Of a stretch of DNA of 64,000 bases, positions 34,498 to 46,558 are shown piece by piece. Within the stretch, counting starts at the first letter, position 1, and each line of letters begins with the position of its first letter. The DNA lies in the NCBI GenBank assembly GCA_947650285.1, contig CANTFL010000378.1, forward strand, positions 62,001-126,000. Direction: 5' to 3'. The DNA is from Hyaloperonospora brassicae (lineage: Eukaryota > Oomycota > Peronosporomycetes > Peronosporales > Peronosporaceae). The translations under genes and the position numbers were made by a program. Below the pieces are notes generated by a model. It had not been told where the DNA came from. It was given only the letters and a program-made list of their open reading frames with translations, and searched no databases.

Positions 34498-35970
34498 TTA
34501 CGTCGTCAAGTAACGTTGAAGACGGGAAACTGGTGTAATTGTCGCAACAGCGAGTGTATCCTCACTGTTGGTTGGCGCGCCCGGCTCGAAATCGGACCGG
34601 CTCGAAAGCGCATCACCGACGACAATAAGTCGTCCTGATTTATGTTCTACAGAGAAGTTGTACTCCGCGAAGAAAGATAGCCATTTCGCCATTCTTTTCG
34701 AGGGGTGTGAGCTGTGTACGGCCGTGCGTAGTGACGCATGGTCCGTATAGAAGATGAACGGTCTATCTCCCAGGAGATAGACACAAAACTTAGTCAGTCC
34801 ATATTTCATGGCAAGGGTTTCCTTGTCCTGCACTGGGTAATTACGCTTAGTTGTTTGCAGATGGCGAGGTTGATAGCAGATGACGCGCTCCGCGCCATCT
34901 GTGTCAAATTGTATCAACGTACAGCCGATTTCAAAATTGTTGGCGTCACAGGCCACATGAAATGGTCTGTCCTGATCTACAATCGCCAATATGGGTGATT
35001 GCATCAAGCTCTGCTTGATACCTTTACTGGAATGCTGACAGTCAGCGTCCCATGACCACTTCACATTTTTCTTGAGTAAACAAGAAAGATGCACAGTCAT
35101 CTCGGCATATATGCACGAGTACTAGCGACGTACTTGTACAAGTACGCCGCGAGTCCAAGGAACTTATGAAGTCCTTTGACATTGACTGGCGCAGGCCAGT
35201 CAGTTATCGCCTTAATCTTTTCGGGATCAGGTTGTACGCCGTGTTTACCCACGATGAACCCAAGATGTGGTTTTCGCTAGCCGCAAATATACATTTCTTG
35301 AGGTTGGCGTACAATTTATGTTTGCGCATAAGTTGAAGAACCTGACGAACGTGTGTTCTGTGAACTTCCACGTCCGTCTTTCGGTCCAGAGCGCGGCTAT
35401 GAACGAAAAAATCGTCAAAGTAACTTAGTGCGAAGTCCTGCATGGGTCTCAACAGATATGGCACACATCTATTGAACGCTGCAGGTGCATTATTCAGCCC
35501 CTGTGGCATCACTAGCCACTCCCACAGCATCCCGATTGGGATGCTCACTGCTGTGTACGGCATGTCCCGCTAACGCATGAGTATCTGATAGAAACCATCC
35601 ATCAGATTCATGGACGAGAAGATGGTACTCTTAGACATACCATCAATGATCACGTCCTTCCTCGGTATTCGCATCTGAGCCGGTACTGTTGCAGCATTCA
35701 ACTTGTTGAATTCGTGCACTATCCTCCACCCTCTTGTGACCTTTTGCACACAAAAGGTCGGAGAGCTGTGAGGGGAAGTTGTTTCCCTCGCATGTCTCAC
35801 TGCAAAGCGATCAGCAAAGAACTTGTCGATCGCTAGTAATTATTGACTAGTCAGTGGCCACTGCTTCATGACACAGTGCTTCGAGCCCGGTTTGAGCTCG
35901 CTTTCTTGTCGAGTGCCGTTATCCTTAGGCAACTCACATAGTACGGATTCAGGGAATACATCCCTGATAT
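34498..35970 (-). pseudogene. pol: Element C reverse transcriptase and RNase H
   Basis: 35800-35570 and 35563-35204 share one frame split by a stop: TFCVQKVTRGWRIVHEFN, SSMNLMDGFYQILM, WEWLVMPQGLNNAP and the catalytic LSYFDDFFVHSR. The first catalytic aspartate position reads N (SSMNLMDG against SALDLVDG in B), so the enzyme is inactive. RNase H (35100-34498, open 200 codons) keeps VACDANNFEIG, DKETLAMKYGL and FYTDHASLR. Confidence 0.9.
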
Positions 35971-35973
35971 CGA

Positions 35974-36818
35974 TCAATCCTTGTAGATAGAGTTAGCTTG
36001 ATTCGACTCCCAGGATTGAGACGTGTATCGCTTAATCCAAGTCATATCATCGAGGACACTTCCGTCCATAGATGAGCTGCTCAGAACCCGTTCGGTCAGA
36101 GTAAACATCATCGCTGAACGAATATATTCAAAGTACTCGTCCTCCGCGACGAGTACACAGATCTTATTTACTTTGCCACTGCGCAGATCTCGCAAGAACC
36201 GTTTTGGTTCTAGCGTTGGTGATTGAGTTATCGCCGAAGTTAACTTTGGAGGGACAATCGTATCGAGTGTGTAACGCATAAGCTTGATCTGTCATTGAAA
36301 AAGACGTTCAATGTCTCGGTTACTCCCTGGAAACATTATTCAACAAAATTCTGAGGGCTTGTACGCTCATGTTGCTAAGAGCCTCATCGCTCGCCAAGTA
36401 CTTCTTCAGAAATTTCTTCCCCAAGAACGCGGGCATTTATTCCCTCGACGTCTTCTGACTGTGTCGTGCAACTACCGTCAGGTACTGATCCTCTACGCTC
36501 GACTCTCCAGTCGACCTAGGATAATCGCATTGTCTTTTGTGGACAACTGGTTTGCTCTTTTTAGGATGTTGCCCGCTAGTCAAGTTTTTATGTCCCGGTC
36601 CACTCGACTTATTCGAGTGGTGGACCTTCGGCGCTACCAATACAACTGTACAGCCGCCGGGACTTTATTCTACAATTTAGAGGTCAGATACACTGAAGTC
36701 ATGTGCAGTCGTGCTAACGACCGTACCGCAAGTGAGGCCATCGCACTCACTCGCAGTCCATTTACACGCATGTGGACGATCCATGGCGTTCAACGAATGG
36801 CCATCTGATGAACAAGCG
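35974..36818 (-). pseudogene. Element C protease-RT linker
   Basis: 36279-35974 is an open 101-codon frame (RYTLDTIVPPKLTSAITQ, EPKRFLRDLRSGKVNKICVL) leading towards RT. 36640-36437 is a basic stretch (HHSNKSSGPGHKNLT...). The opposing 165-codon plus-strand frame at 36311-36808 is a shadow. Confidence 0.6.
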
Positions 36819-38440
36819 GCAGAAATCCTGGGGGATGGATTCTGCCAGCTCACCTTTGGCTCGTACCTTCAAAGCCAAAGCAATTTTAGGATTACTTCAA
36901 ATTAGTCATCCAGATCCAGTGCGATGAAGTTGTGATCGCACTGTTCATCTTCTTAAGTGTAGAGGATTCCTACTACACGTTTCTCAAAGGTATCGATGCG
37001 CCTGAGGCAAGACGTATCGTCATTCCCGTCAGGAATATGTTGTGCTTAGAACACTTGAGTCTACATTTCACTAATGGCTGGCGACGAAAAAAGCTGTTGA
37101 CAGCACACAGTCAACTAGAACACGAACTGGCTAATGATATGTTTCTCCTAACTACATGGTGATTTGCAATATTCCATCACCAGGTTCAGAGACAAACAAC
37201 GGCTGTGCATCTAAAGCAACTTTTGTCAAAAGATTGCAATTTTTTGAGCCTGTTGGATCAGTAGATCGCTCCACCCTTACTAACCCCAAACATTGTCTAA
37301 TGTCTCGCTTCGTTTTTGCAGTTTCGCAACAGCGTTTAACCTTCGCCCATTTCCCTTCTTGGCGATTGGTTGATCGATTTGATCAGTACTGGTACGTAAT
37401 GGACGTGGGGTACACTCATAAGCATAGTGTCCGTACTTATTACAGCGATTGCTTTTTGAAAGAGCTTGTTGTTTGAAGAGCGAGGCTTCTCACTCTCAAT
37501 ATAAGAGATGTCCAGTTATGGACCTTTGGCCTCTTGTTTTCTCGGTGGACGATAAGAGCTCCAGCTACAATGAGCATGTATCATGCTTAAGTTCTGCTGT
37601 TCCACACCTGAGATTGCTTGTTCAAGAGTAACCGATCCAAATGGATCGTGTATTTTCTGAGTGGACTATCTACGAGCCCTTGCCTAAACATAGTAGTTAA
37701 CGTGTATTCATGTACTGGGTTAGCACGTATACTACTCGCGAGTAGTCGTATATACTGAGGGTAAGCTTGCGCATCAAGCTTACCCTATTGAATAGTTAAG
37801 ACTCTCATCGAGCCCTGAACTCAGCCCGAGGTGGTTCAATGGTTTCTTTTGAGCCGGGTCTCAAAGGATTCGGGCAACTCCAAAGCATATTGTAGCTTAT
37901 CTCTCGACCTAAGGTTCAAGGCTTGGCACGTCCTGCAAACTTGGTTTGAGCAAATGTGGGTTTCATTTGCTCATCGTCAATACGACGTGCCTTTAAGGCT
38001 CGGGCTGGTACGACAAACCATAATACCAGGTAGTTTTCCTAATATCCTTCGTACTTGGAAATGTCAACCTTCAAAGTTTTGGGACGACGCGTGTGTGTTG
38101 CCCCGCCCACAGCAGCATTGTATTGCTGCGGTCTCAACAGCTATGTCTGTTAACCACCCGAGTTCTCCTAATTAATCGGCCTCATGAGAGCCTTTCTGGT
38201 GAAGCAAGGCTACTTTCTATCTGTCAGCGACAATTCCATTTTTAATGAACCTAGCTATATCGGCATGTTGTTGGTATCTATAAAGAGATTCCAACACCTC
38301 ACTATGGTACTTCGCCTACGATTTAACTCGTACATCCCACCGCACTTCATTCGATGTCACTATAATTATTATGAAAGCCTCCACGCGTGGCGTGAAAGCT
38401 TTCCTCGTCATTGAACATGTTCAGGCTGACTGAGGTGGTC
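36819..38440 (-). pseudogene. Element C gag and protease, decayed
   Basis: Homologous to, but much more diverged from, D at 47140-48656. The protease motif on the minus strand reads RLASGAS (36994-37011), with alanine where the catalytic aspartate belongs. Upstream sequence to about 38440 occupies the gag position but no frame longer than about 100 codons remains on the minus strand. I cannot find a clean zinc knuckle. Confidence 0.55.
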
Positions 38441-38452
38441 GTGGTCGATGAA

Positions 38453-38472
38453 AGGTCTACAAAGTGATACTA
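38453..38472 (-). promoter_or_regulatory. Element C primer-binding-site region
   Basis: On the minus strand CTAGTATCACTTTGTAGACC lies beside the 5' LTR and matches CTGGTAGCACTTTGTAGTCC of element A at 16 of 20 positions or so. Confidence 0.5.
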
Positions 38473-38932
38473 GATAAACAGAGATTGCTTCTTGCCAGAT
38501 GACTAGCAAGACCTTTTGTATACCCTACACAAGTTTGCGTGTCTCTGACGTCACGTACACGTGGCGAGGAAGCGCAAGCGAAGAATTCAGATCTCCAAAG
38601 ATATGTTTGTCGGAGAATGTGAAACTGTAATTTGGTATAATTATGACTTTTCATAAATCGTCTTTGTCTTAATCTAGCTACATTACACTATGATCTCCTA
38701 TGCAGGTCTTTTGCTCACCACTAATTGTGCACGTCGACATCGATTAATGGTTCATCTAGTTGACGTAACCACATCAACCAAAGTATAGCATCCAAGAATA
38801 TTACCCTTGGACGTATTATTCCGCCAACATCACCTCTTTTGAAGTAGTGTTGATTGAGTATTATTTAAATTGATAATACCCAAAAATTGATGCATTCGTA
38901 TCAATTTTTATGCAACGGACTCATCCGTTACA
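38473..38932 (-). repeat. Element C 5' LTR
   Basis: Pairs with 29272-29737. Outer end CATCCGTTACA is clear; the inner end beside the primer-binding site is diverged and placed to within a few bases. Confidence 0.8.
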
Positions 38933-40840
38933 GTCTACGTGACGTACATTCGGTCAGCAGCGCCTTCTTGCCTGCTTACAAGATCAGTCACGTATATGCT
39001 ACATAAAATTACGAAGGCGCCTTGTGATGCAGTCTGCAACGTCAAATGCAGGCATGAATGGTGAGCTAGATGCAAGAGTCTAATCATTAAAAAAGTGCAG
39101 TTCGTGGCATACGCCGCGAACCCTGTGCAGCGCTGCTTAATATAAATACGACTCTATTTATAGGGTCTCGGTATTTATGCAGCCGTTCAACCAGCTTACA
39201 ACGAGGCTAGACGTTTCGGCACATGCTCACCATCTTGTTAGTCATAGCTAAACCTCTTTCACACTTAAACTATGGGATTAAATGTCTAAAGAAGCTAGTC
39301 GAATTTAGAGTGTATATACACGAGACACTCTCAGGAGACAGCCTGGTTTTATAGCGTATTCTCGAGTGCCTGGTACATATATCTGACGCTCGCTGCACCT
39401 TGAAGCATGAAGATGCAAATAAAACTCCACATCGTGGCGTTCTAACGCACGATACGACTTGTCGTATTCATCTCGATCTCGCACATCTCAAGCGGCTGTA
39501 CCCGGTTATATACGTGCACTGGAATTTTGCATTGGAGCGCTTCGAGCACAGTCCCTTTGTTCCGATGCCAACGCCAATACTCAATCGTGGTCGATTATCG
39601 TACGGGAAAGGCCACCTTCGGTGACGCTCTAGGTCTGTCTGGATGGGTAGCGATGGCCTAGTGTCAGACGTGTGTTTATCATTTTCATACCTCTCAGACG
39701 CCCTTTTTCTATCATACACGGAGAGATGAACACGTCAAGAGAAAAACCTCTACGTGAGTGCTTGCGCTAAATCTCGCATTAACTTGTGCATTATGTACTT
39801 AAATAATGGTGCTTTTAAGGGGGGCGCCACCAGTCGTAAGGCCCCCCCCTGTATGTCTTGTTAGAAAGAGGCACGGTTGAAGTTACAGTTGAGGAAACGG
39901 CTGACGACTTAGAGAGGCGTTTGAGGATCAGTTGAGTGATTGATTGGACAGGTGCGTGGATGTGTGATTGATTGGACAGGAGTGATGGAGAACAAGAACA
40001 GCTAGTCCATCCTGCTAGCACGGAAAAAGATAACACTACAAACAATGTCAGAATCCTTTTATCACAGTGCCACCGACCTCCTCTCTACAGCTTGCATCAT
40101 GGCAAACGAACATGTCTACCGCCCGCGCACCGCGAGGACGCACAAGAAACGCCTTGAGACATATCACACACGTGTCGGCTTTCGGGGCGGGGAATTTAAC
40201 GCCTGACAAGGGAAATGACGGTATTAGGTGCTTGCCGCGGACAGGCGGTAACGGCCATTTCTAATGGTGCATGCGTAATACATGTATTAACTAATCTAGC
40301 GGCAAGCCATGGGCCTCGATATTTTTAAAATGAAGAGCGACGAGTACCATATACGCTGTCGTATATATGCATCGTATACACCCACATTAAAATGAGGACC
40401 TCAGGGAGTAGACCAGCATTCTTGTGAAATTACGGCTACTCATTCTTAATCGGTCATAGCATAATATACAAGGTGTGAAATGTACAGGATACATTGAAAG
40501 CATTTACACCAAAAAAAGCATAATGAAAACGAGTCTCGTCCCAGATGACTCTACCAGGTATGTCAACACAATAAAATATCATATAAATGTAGAATGAATA
40601 TTTATCGTCTTTAAGTAATTGATAAAACTAGGTTGACAAGAAAGCTACGCTTCAAAACAGCACAAATTATCGAACGAGTATAATAACTGCGAAAGTAACA
40701 AGACACGATCAATAATATACGTTTCATTGAAACATGTTATCGTTAGCAGTGTTTCGAGGTAGAAGTCGGCGAACTATCCAGTCCATTCAATTAAGGTTAC
40801 ACACTCGCTTTGTAACCGCAAAGAGAGTCGACTAAGACTT
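38933..40840. other. Spacer with unassigned coding-like scraps
   Basis: A 74-codon plus frame at 39400-39624 and coding-like strings near 39850-39930 (LERGTVEVTVEETADDLERR) and 40099-40203 (MANEHVYRPRTARTHKKRLE) look like decayed protein sequence but I cannot assign them. GATTGATTGGACAGG occurs twice, 28 bases apart, near 39940. The rest is AT-rich and featureless. Confidence 0.4.
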
Positions 40841-41035
40841 CTATTTGTTCCTCTTTTTGTCGCATGTCGTTTTGCAACATTCGTAGATGACAACACCCAC
40901 TTGGTGGCAATGGGCGAATTCACCTTTACCACCTCCATTGGTAGAATTGCACATAGCCTCACAGTCCTGGACTCCGTGGACTGACTGGGATAGAACAGAG
41001 AAAACGACGACCACGGCCATGGTAGTTAAGTTCAT
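40841..41035 (-). CDS. Small secreted six-cysteine protein (candidate effector)
   Basis: A complete 64-codon frame from ATG at 41035 to TAG at 40841. Residues 1-21 form a signal peptide: a short polar start, a hydrophobic core (MAVVVVFSVL) and a likely cleavage after SVHG. The 43-residue mature part has six cysteines at 25, 29, 43, 53, 54 and 58 (C-X3-C-X13-C-X9-CC-X3-C), consistent with three disulfides, and a basic tail (DKKRNK). No RXLR motif is present. Small secreted cysteine-rich proteins are a common class of oomycete apoplastic effectors (PcF and SCR types); I cannot assign this one to a named family and its role is inferred only from form. It is the only intact host-type gene with a good promoter here: an oomycete core-promoter match lies 43 bases upstream. 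It sits between decayed elements, with a tandem array starting 216 bases upstream. Confidence 0.75.
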   Translation of the reverse strand: MNLTTMAVVVVFSVLSQSVHGVQDCEAMCNSTNGGGKGEFAHCHQVGVVIYECCKTTCDKKRNK

Positions 41036-41077
41036 GCTTGCGAAGTTGAAGTGGTTGTGAGCGGTGCGCTTGGTCTA

Positions 41078-41095
41078 TCAAATTGCGGAATGATA
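41078..41095 (-). promoter_or_regulatory. Oomycete core promoter (Inr-FPR) of the six-cysteine gene
   Basis: On the minus strand TATCATTCCGCAATTTGA fits the oomycete initiator plus flanking promoter region consensus (GCTCATTYYNCAWTTT) at nearly all positions, including TCATT, CC, and CAATTT. Its place 43-60 bases before the ATG gives a typical short 5' leader. Confidence 0.75.
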
Positions 41096-41250
41096 GGTGT
41101 TTTGCATGGAAAACAAGAGTTCGCCACACGACCGATTCCGATTTACACGATAGGGGTGGTTTGCCGATTCCTATTCGTAGAGACTAGTCTTCATATCGCG
41201 TCACCAAATTTTTGAGGTTGCGCAAGAAAACGATCGATTAAAGGCTTACT

Positions 41251-41968
41251 ATCGACGACAGTACGACACCTTCTGCTAAACGGATTCGGACATGTTTACG
41301 GTCTAAGATAAATTTGTCGTGATGTCACAAGCCGACATCAATCGACGACAGTACGACACCATTTGCTCAATGGTTTCGGACATGTTTACGGTCCAAGTTG
41401 GATTGGTCGTGAGGTCACTGGACGACATCAATCGACGACAGTTTGACACCATTTGCTAAATGTTTACGGACATGTTTACGGTCCAAGCTGTATTGGTCGT
41501 GATGTCACAAGCTGACATCAATCGACGACAGTACGACACCATTTGCTCAATGGTTTCGGACATGTTTACGGTCCAAGCTGTATTGGTCGTGAGGTCACTG
41601 GACGACATCAATCGACGACAGTTTGACACCATTTGCTAAATGTTTACGGACATGTTTACGGTCCAAGCTGTATTGGTCGTGAGGTCACTGGACGACATCA
41701 ATCGACGACAGTACGACACCTTCTGCTAAACGGATTCGGACATGTTTACGGTCCAAGATAAATTGGTCGTGATGTCACAAGCGACATCAATCGACGACAG
41801 TACAACTCCATTTGCTAAATGGTTTCGGACATGTTTACGGGCCAAGCTGGATTAATCGTGACGTCACATGCCGACATCAATCGACGACAGTTTGACACCA
41901 TTTGCTTAATGTTTACGGTTATGTTTACGGTCCAAGCTGAGTTGGTCGTGACGTCACTAGACGACGTC
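41251..41968. repeat. Eight-copy 90-bp tandem array with higher-order pattern
   Basis: ATCGACGACAG recurs at 41251, 41341, 41431, 41521, 41611, 41701, 41790 and 41880, a 90-base period (two units are 89). Three unit types can be told apart: C (CTTCTGCTAAACGGATTCGG), A (CATTTGCTCAATGGTTTCGG) and B (GTTTGACACC...AAATGTTTACGG). Their order is C-A-B-A-B-C-A-B, a higher-order structure of CAB and AB blocks. Each unit includes GACATGTTTACGG and a GTGA.GTCAC string. The period is 30 codons, but B units have a stop in the frame that A units leave open, so the array is not coding now. It begins 216 bases upstream of the six-cysteine gene. Confidence 0.92.
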
Positions 41969-43608
41969 AATCGCAACAGTACGAGAGGACCTTATAGAAC
42001 CTTCTTGAGGCTCTCAAGAGATCCACAGATGTTTGTATGTCTAGACAAGTTAGTAGGAGTGGCATAGATTATCTAGTACATGAAAAGAGTGGCTAGAGAG
42101 AGAGTAGCCAGGTTGCGAACCAAAGACAAAATCGTATGCATCAATAAAACAGGATATTTTTTGATAGTTTGAAATATCAACAAATATAGTATCCATTAAT
42201 AAAAGATGAAATTTATAAAATTTCTAAAATCTCTTGGACCATCAACTCAATAGTTATGCCAGCTTCATCTACGAGCAATAGTTCAAGCAAGGGTAATCAA
42301 GAGAGAGAGTAATCTAATCTTACGACGGTTGTGGCTAGCGTTAGACTTGTGTGTAATAAGTCGCGTTTATTAGTTTGCCTGCGAGGCCTCTTATCGTATT
42401 CACAATTCGTTAGCCCAATTACCGTAGCTTATTGTTGTTGCTCTATCCCTTTGACTAAAGGAAAATTTCTAGGTAAATGACTTGCAGTCATTAATGTGGT
42501 AGACCTCCTAATGATATTTGTTTAACCATAGACTAGGTTATAAAACCTATCGTATACGTACGCAGATGAGGTTAATTTATGTCCGAAAAATCGGTGATAT
42601 CTGCGTTTCCTCCCCCGTATGATAGTGACTTGTGTCATGTTTAAAGCGCGTCAGCATAACAGCTACCTACAAAAGTGTAAGAATTTCGACTCTTATGATA
42701 ACCCCTCTATATTAAAGATCGGGTGTCCTTGAGTAGAACTAAGACCTCATCGGGCTATTCGATACCAGAGAAGTAAATAATCTGCTCGACGGATCTAGAC
42801 TGTTACGGTGGTGCAGTAGGTTACACAACCGCATTGCATAGAAGTGTAAAATTTAGGGTGTTCCGGATATAACCCAGTGACGACGAAAAACGTTTGCTGA
42901 AAGCTGACACGTGTTATCCACCTAGAAACATGGATATGATTACAAGGTGATACTTCGGAAAGTAGCAAAACCTTACATCTGAGCACTTTGACGATATTCC
43001 GTCACCATTTAGGGTAAAAATATTATCAGATCCCTTATGTAGCCTTTTAAATTCGATCCATGTTGGGGGTGGTGTCCTTTCTTCATGGAAAGATATTTTT
43101 ACTAACTAAATACATTTAAACGAATAATTATACACTCACCCTCTCTATAAGAGACACCCACTATATCAGGGTCAAATTGTCGCCGAACATTTCAAACTAT
43201 AAAGAAATTTGGGTACTGTTCTCTTCATAATCGAGTTAGATACAAGACAAGATTTACACTCGCCCATTTGAATTGAAAATCCTTTTTATATAACTCACTA
43301 CCCACACTTCTGATGCTGAAAGATATACGTGGCATACGATGTGACAGTTGTTCCAGCCGAAGATTTGCCTAAAGCCTATTCAGCAACGTCATAGAACCAC
43401 AGACGTGACCTAGGGAACGACAGCGCATTTCATAACAGGCGAGCTTATAAGGCCCATATTACTCATGAATCACGACGACAGATACAAACGACAAATTTGA
43501 GTAACTTCGCAAGGCGATAAATAGGTAGAAATAAAATTTTATTTACGTGAATACTCGATTACACCACTGGTACAACACGTCCACCCAAGAACATCAATCC
43601 CGTGCACA
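41969..43608. other. Spacer without a recognisable gene
   Basis: AT-rich with short frames only. The frame ending the tandem array runs on to 42067 but has no recognisable sequence. Nothing else seen. Confidence 0.55.
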
Positions 43609-45060
43609 ATGAATTTGACAAAGCGATTATCCTTCTCTCTAGAGCAGAAGTACGAGGTCTTTCAACACTGCAAAGAGCGACACAATATCCGCATTTACAA
43701 AGTGCAGGCCTTTGTGAGCTTCAGTTCCAGCACTGCATTATCAAATCAACGGTTCATCGCCTCATGGCCATGAAAGAAACCGACGTTGAGGGCTTTTGCC
43801 CTAATGTCAACAAGAAACGACGTGTAAGGCATCCTGAGTTTGAGAAGGAGCTGCTGAAATTCGTTTTCGAGCGCATGAGTGACGGGTTATTTGAAATTTT
43901 GGTCCTGGAGCAAGCAGACCAACTGCGAGTGAGCCATTATATCAAAGATCTTGATCCCAACCTTTGTTCCACGGCTGGCTTCATATTTTGAAGAATCAGA
44001 ACAGCATCAAAAGCCGCACGTTGACAGGCGAGAACGAAGGCTTATGTATCGAGGATGTGCAAGCAGCTAAGTCTGAGATCCGCCATATGATTGAACAATA
44101 TTCTCCGATTTATGTGTTTAAATTTGATGAGACAGCATTAATTTACGAATTGTCACCAAACGAAACCCTATCCACGGTGTGAAACAACGGAAAGAAGAGC
44201 GTAAATTAACGAGAAAAAGTTGCTCTGTGATTCAACGCAAGTGGATCTAAAACGCTGGAGCCCATGATCATCTTGAAGTTTAAAAGCCAAGATGTATAAA
44301 GGGTGTGGAGACTGAGAAGCGTGGCATCGTATAAGCTGCAAGCTCAAACGCCTGGACGACTTTATTTATCTGTGATAAGCGTCTGCATCAGTTAAATCTT
44401 CGAATGCATGGTCGCAAAGTCATGCTACTTCTCGATAATGCTTCCAGTAACAAGGTCCAGCTAAAATTCAAGAACGTCGATGTGGCATTTTTTCGCCTAA
44501 CATGACTTCCACTATCCAGCCGCTCGATGCAGGCACGCATTAATCTCATACTTTATATACGTGTGTCTTCTATTGTCATTTATCTCCTCACCTGCGTATA
44601 TGTTAGTTAGGTATGGTTCGATCATTTACAGCTCGCTACGAGAAACTGAATATGTGATGGCACATTGATCTGATAGAAGCAAACATGGAACGCATCCTAT
44701 ATATCCTAGAAGCCATTGAGTTTGCATCTGAAAGCTGAGATAGTTATGGCGGGGAGATCATTCAGAGCTGCTGGATCATGAGTGGGATCATCAAAGCGCC
44801 ACAGGTTTCTTGTTTGCGTGCGAAGAACATTAATCGACCGTCCAGCCTGGCCTTCCAACAAGAATGCTGCGATGTGGCTGATATGTGTCAAAAGCTTGGT
44901 GTGATCGGCCGTGTAGATGATTATGTAAAAATGGAGGACTCCGATCAGATTCATGAATAAAAAGAAGCTCTGATTGAAGGAGAAGTGGAGCGCGCGGAAG
45001 TCGAAATTGACGAAGATCAAGCGCCTGTCAGTGCAACTCTGCACTAAATTGATGTCTGCT
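43609..45060 (+). pseudogene. Pogo/Tigger-like transposase, decayed
   Basis: The plus strand shows, in shifting frames, the parts of a pogo-type transposase. ATG at 43609 begins MNLTKRLSFSLEQKYEVFQH, the first CENP-B-like helix-turn-helix. Next come KKRRVRHPEFEKELLKFV, the second (Tc5-type) DNA-binding domain, and GWLHILKNQNSIKSRTLTGE. The DDE core has VFKFDETALIYELSPNETL (first Asp; family norm is N.DET.L.Y...PN.T), FNASGSKTLEPMIILK, and GRKVMLLLDNASSN (second Asp). About ten stops and frameshifts separate the pieces. Such enzymes cut and paste TA-flanked DNA transposons. Terminal inverted repeats were not identified. Confidence 0.8.
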
Positions 45061-46558
45061 TTTGCGTTAGTACATTATACGCTTAAATGAGGACACGCAG
45101 ATTTACATTTAGATCTGGATAAAATGTCGTCGGTTATTCGCAAGAACCGGCACGATAAGGCAAAACAGCTCAACGTGAGAGACTTCATATGGTAGAAAGC
45201 TGTTTCATTTCATTATAATCGGCGATTCACGCTTTAAGAAATATCATACAACTTTTCCTTTCAGATCCCTCAATAAGAGACTTTTTAAAGACCACGCTGT
45301 AAAAATTGGGCTCAAAGTTATCTCTTATAATGAGGGATGAATATATATAGGTTTTCTATACGTATTTTGGATTGGTTTTTTATATGACGAGGTGGATAAT
45401 TACCCAGTTACGAGTCAGCATCTAAGGCACATTTACTATTTACGGCATATTTGAAAAAGGACCAAGATCTGCACTAAGTGAAGGATTATCGGTAATCTAA
45501 GCAGTCAGGCCTACACGACTGAAAGTAATGGGTGCATGAACAGGGATCAGTCACAGGAAAAGTGATCGTTCAATGACTATATATTTTATATTATCATTTG
45601 CACCTTGTGGGTGTTTCTATGGCTCATGGTTTGTGAGCTAATTGACCTTCTTAGTCCAACCCCTTCATTTTCGAAAAAATGTACTTTAAAAGCATCTGTT
45701 CTTCCACTAATTGAAGATTGAAGTCGTGCGCAGCTCTCGGAATTATTTAGGCTATTATTCTTAAGCATTCTCTTATAACGATATATTTTATATCCTTTAC
45801 ATAGAAAGTCACTGATCCAGTTACCATAAATCTTAAAATAACATCGACAATGTTAGTTTAGAGGTCTTTAGTACATACATTAAAAAGATGAATAATCCCG
45901 CTGCAATAAAATACACGATCGTCGATTTTCGAACAAATATGTGACAGAGTCCTAATAAATTCCATCATATCAAATCAGCGCTATGCGGGGCAATAGTCGC
46001 GCTGACACATGTGTGAGGCAAGTAGTACACATTAGCTTAAATAAATAACTAGAAACAAAAAAGGCGGTCTTACGCACATTATTTGCCGACCTTAAGCGCT
46101 CGTGGATCTCAACAGGCTTTATCTGACAAATTTCTATTGTCTAGAAAAAGGCGATGCTTGTTGCCGACTGTGTTGCTTCACTTCGAAGTAATGCCCCTTA
46201 TCCTCGGTCCATACGTACACTTAGTTGGCTCAAAATAAGTAACAATAAGTTTTTTTATAAATCTGGTTCACGCGGCAAAACGGCCAGTATGTGAATAAAA
46301 TTGAGATGGCGCTGGCAATGTTGGTCGTGGTGGTAGGGACCAGCGTTTCGTCTCAAGTTTCATCGACTATAATTTATACTTTAGTTCCGCCAGGTGTTTC
46401 GGAAAATGAAGTGACTAGAAAAAATTTGCATTCAAAATTCCCCCATAATGTGTTTATTGCGGTGTCCGTGTAACCCTTGCATTGCAGTTTTTGCCTGCAG
46501 CTTTTTATATTAAAAAGCTCAGAACGATAACGATTATGCTGTTTGGCCGCTTATTTAT
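45061..46558. other. AT-rich spacer
   Basis: No recognisable gene except the doubtful short frame at 46306-46473. Frequent stops on both strands. Confidence 0.5.
46306..46473 (+). CDS. Doubtful short ORF with signal-peptide-like start
   Basis: ATG at 46306 opens 55 codons. The first 16-20 residues are hydrophobic (MALAMLVVVVGTSVSS) and resemble a signal peptide. The rest (PPGVSENEVTRKNLHSKF) has no cysteine and no known motif. I see no core-promoter match upstream. It could be a remnant of a secreted protein gene or chance. Confidence 0.2.
   Translation: MALAMLVVVVGTSVSSQVSSTIIYTLVPPGVSENEVTRKNLHSKFPHNVFIAVSV

Larger units (their letters stand above)
31809..36818 (-). repeat. Left arm of a 5-kb near-identical inverted duplication
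   Basis: Every position x here corresponds to about 85475 minus x on the opposite strand (48657-53667). The offset drifts by only two bases over 5 kb, so there are almost no indels, and translated segments differ at only a few residues per kilobase. The left boundary lies inside an L-type LTR and the right boundary inside the protease-RT linker; beyond both, the copies stay homologous but diverge sharply. Confidence 0.9.
29272..38932 (-). mobile_element. Element C: chromoviral Ty3/gypsy retrotransposon
   Basis: LTRs at 29272-29737 and 38473-38932 in the same orientation enclose a minus-strand gypsy order: gag, protease, RT, RNase H, integrase, chromodomain. Flanking pentamers gtata (29267-29271) and gtcta (38933-38937) differ at one base, consistent with a target duplication. 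An L-type LTR (30641-31954) interrupts the 3' part. About 5 kb of the interior is nearly identical, inverted, to element D. All frames are broken. Confidence 0.85.

Noticed and set aside
36311..36808. 165-codon plus-strand frame, repeated as 48667-49164 on the minus strand
   Set aside because: It lies opposite the protease-RT linker of C and D and has no recognisable motif. Its conservation is explained by the inverted duplication.
39815..40045. 76-codon minus-strand frame with a hydrophobic start, possible secreted protein
   Set aside because: It begins with TTG, no ATG is available near the hydrophobic segment, and no promoter motif is seen.
41251..41968. CRISPR array or coding repeat protein
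   Set aside because: Units are directly adjacent 90-base tandem copies with no variable spacers, and stops occur in B-type units in the otherwise open frame.
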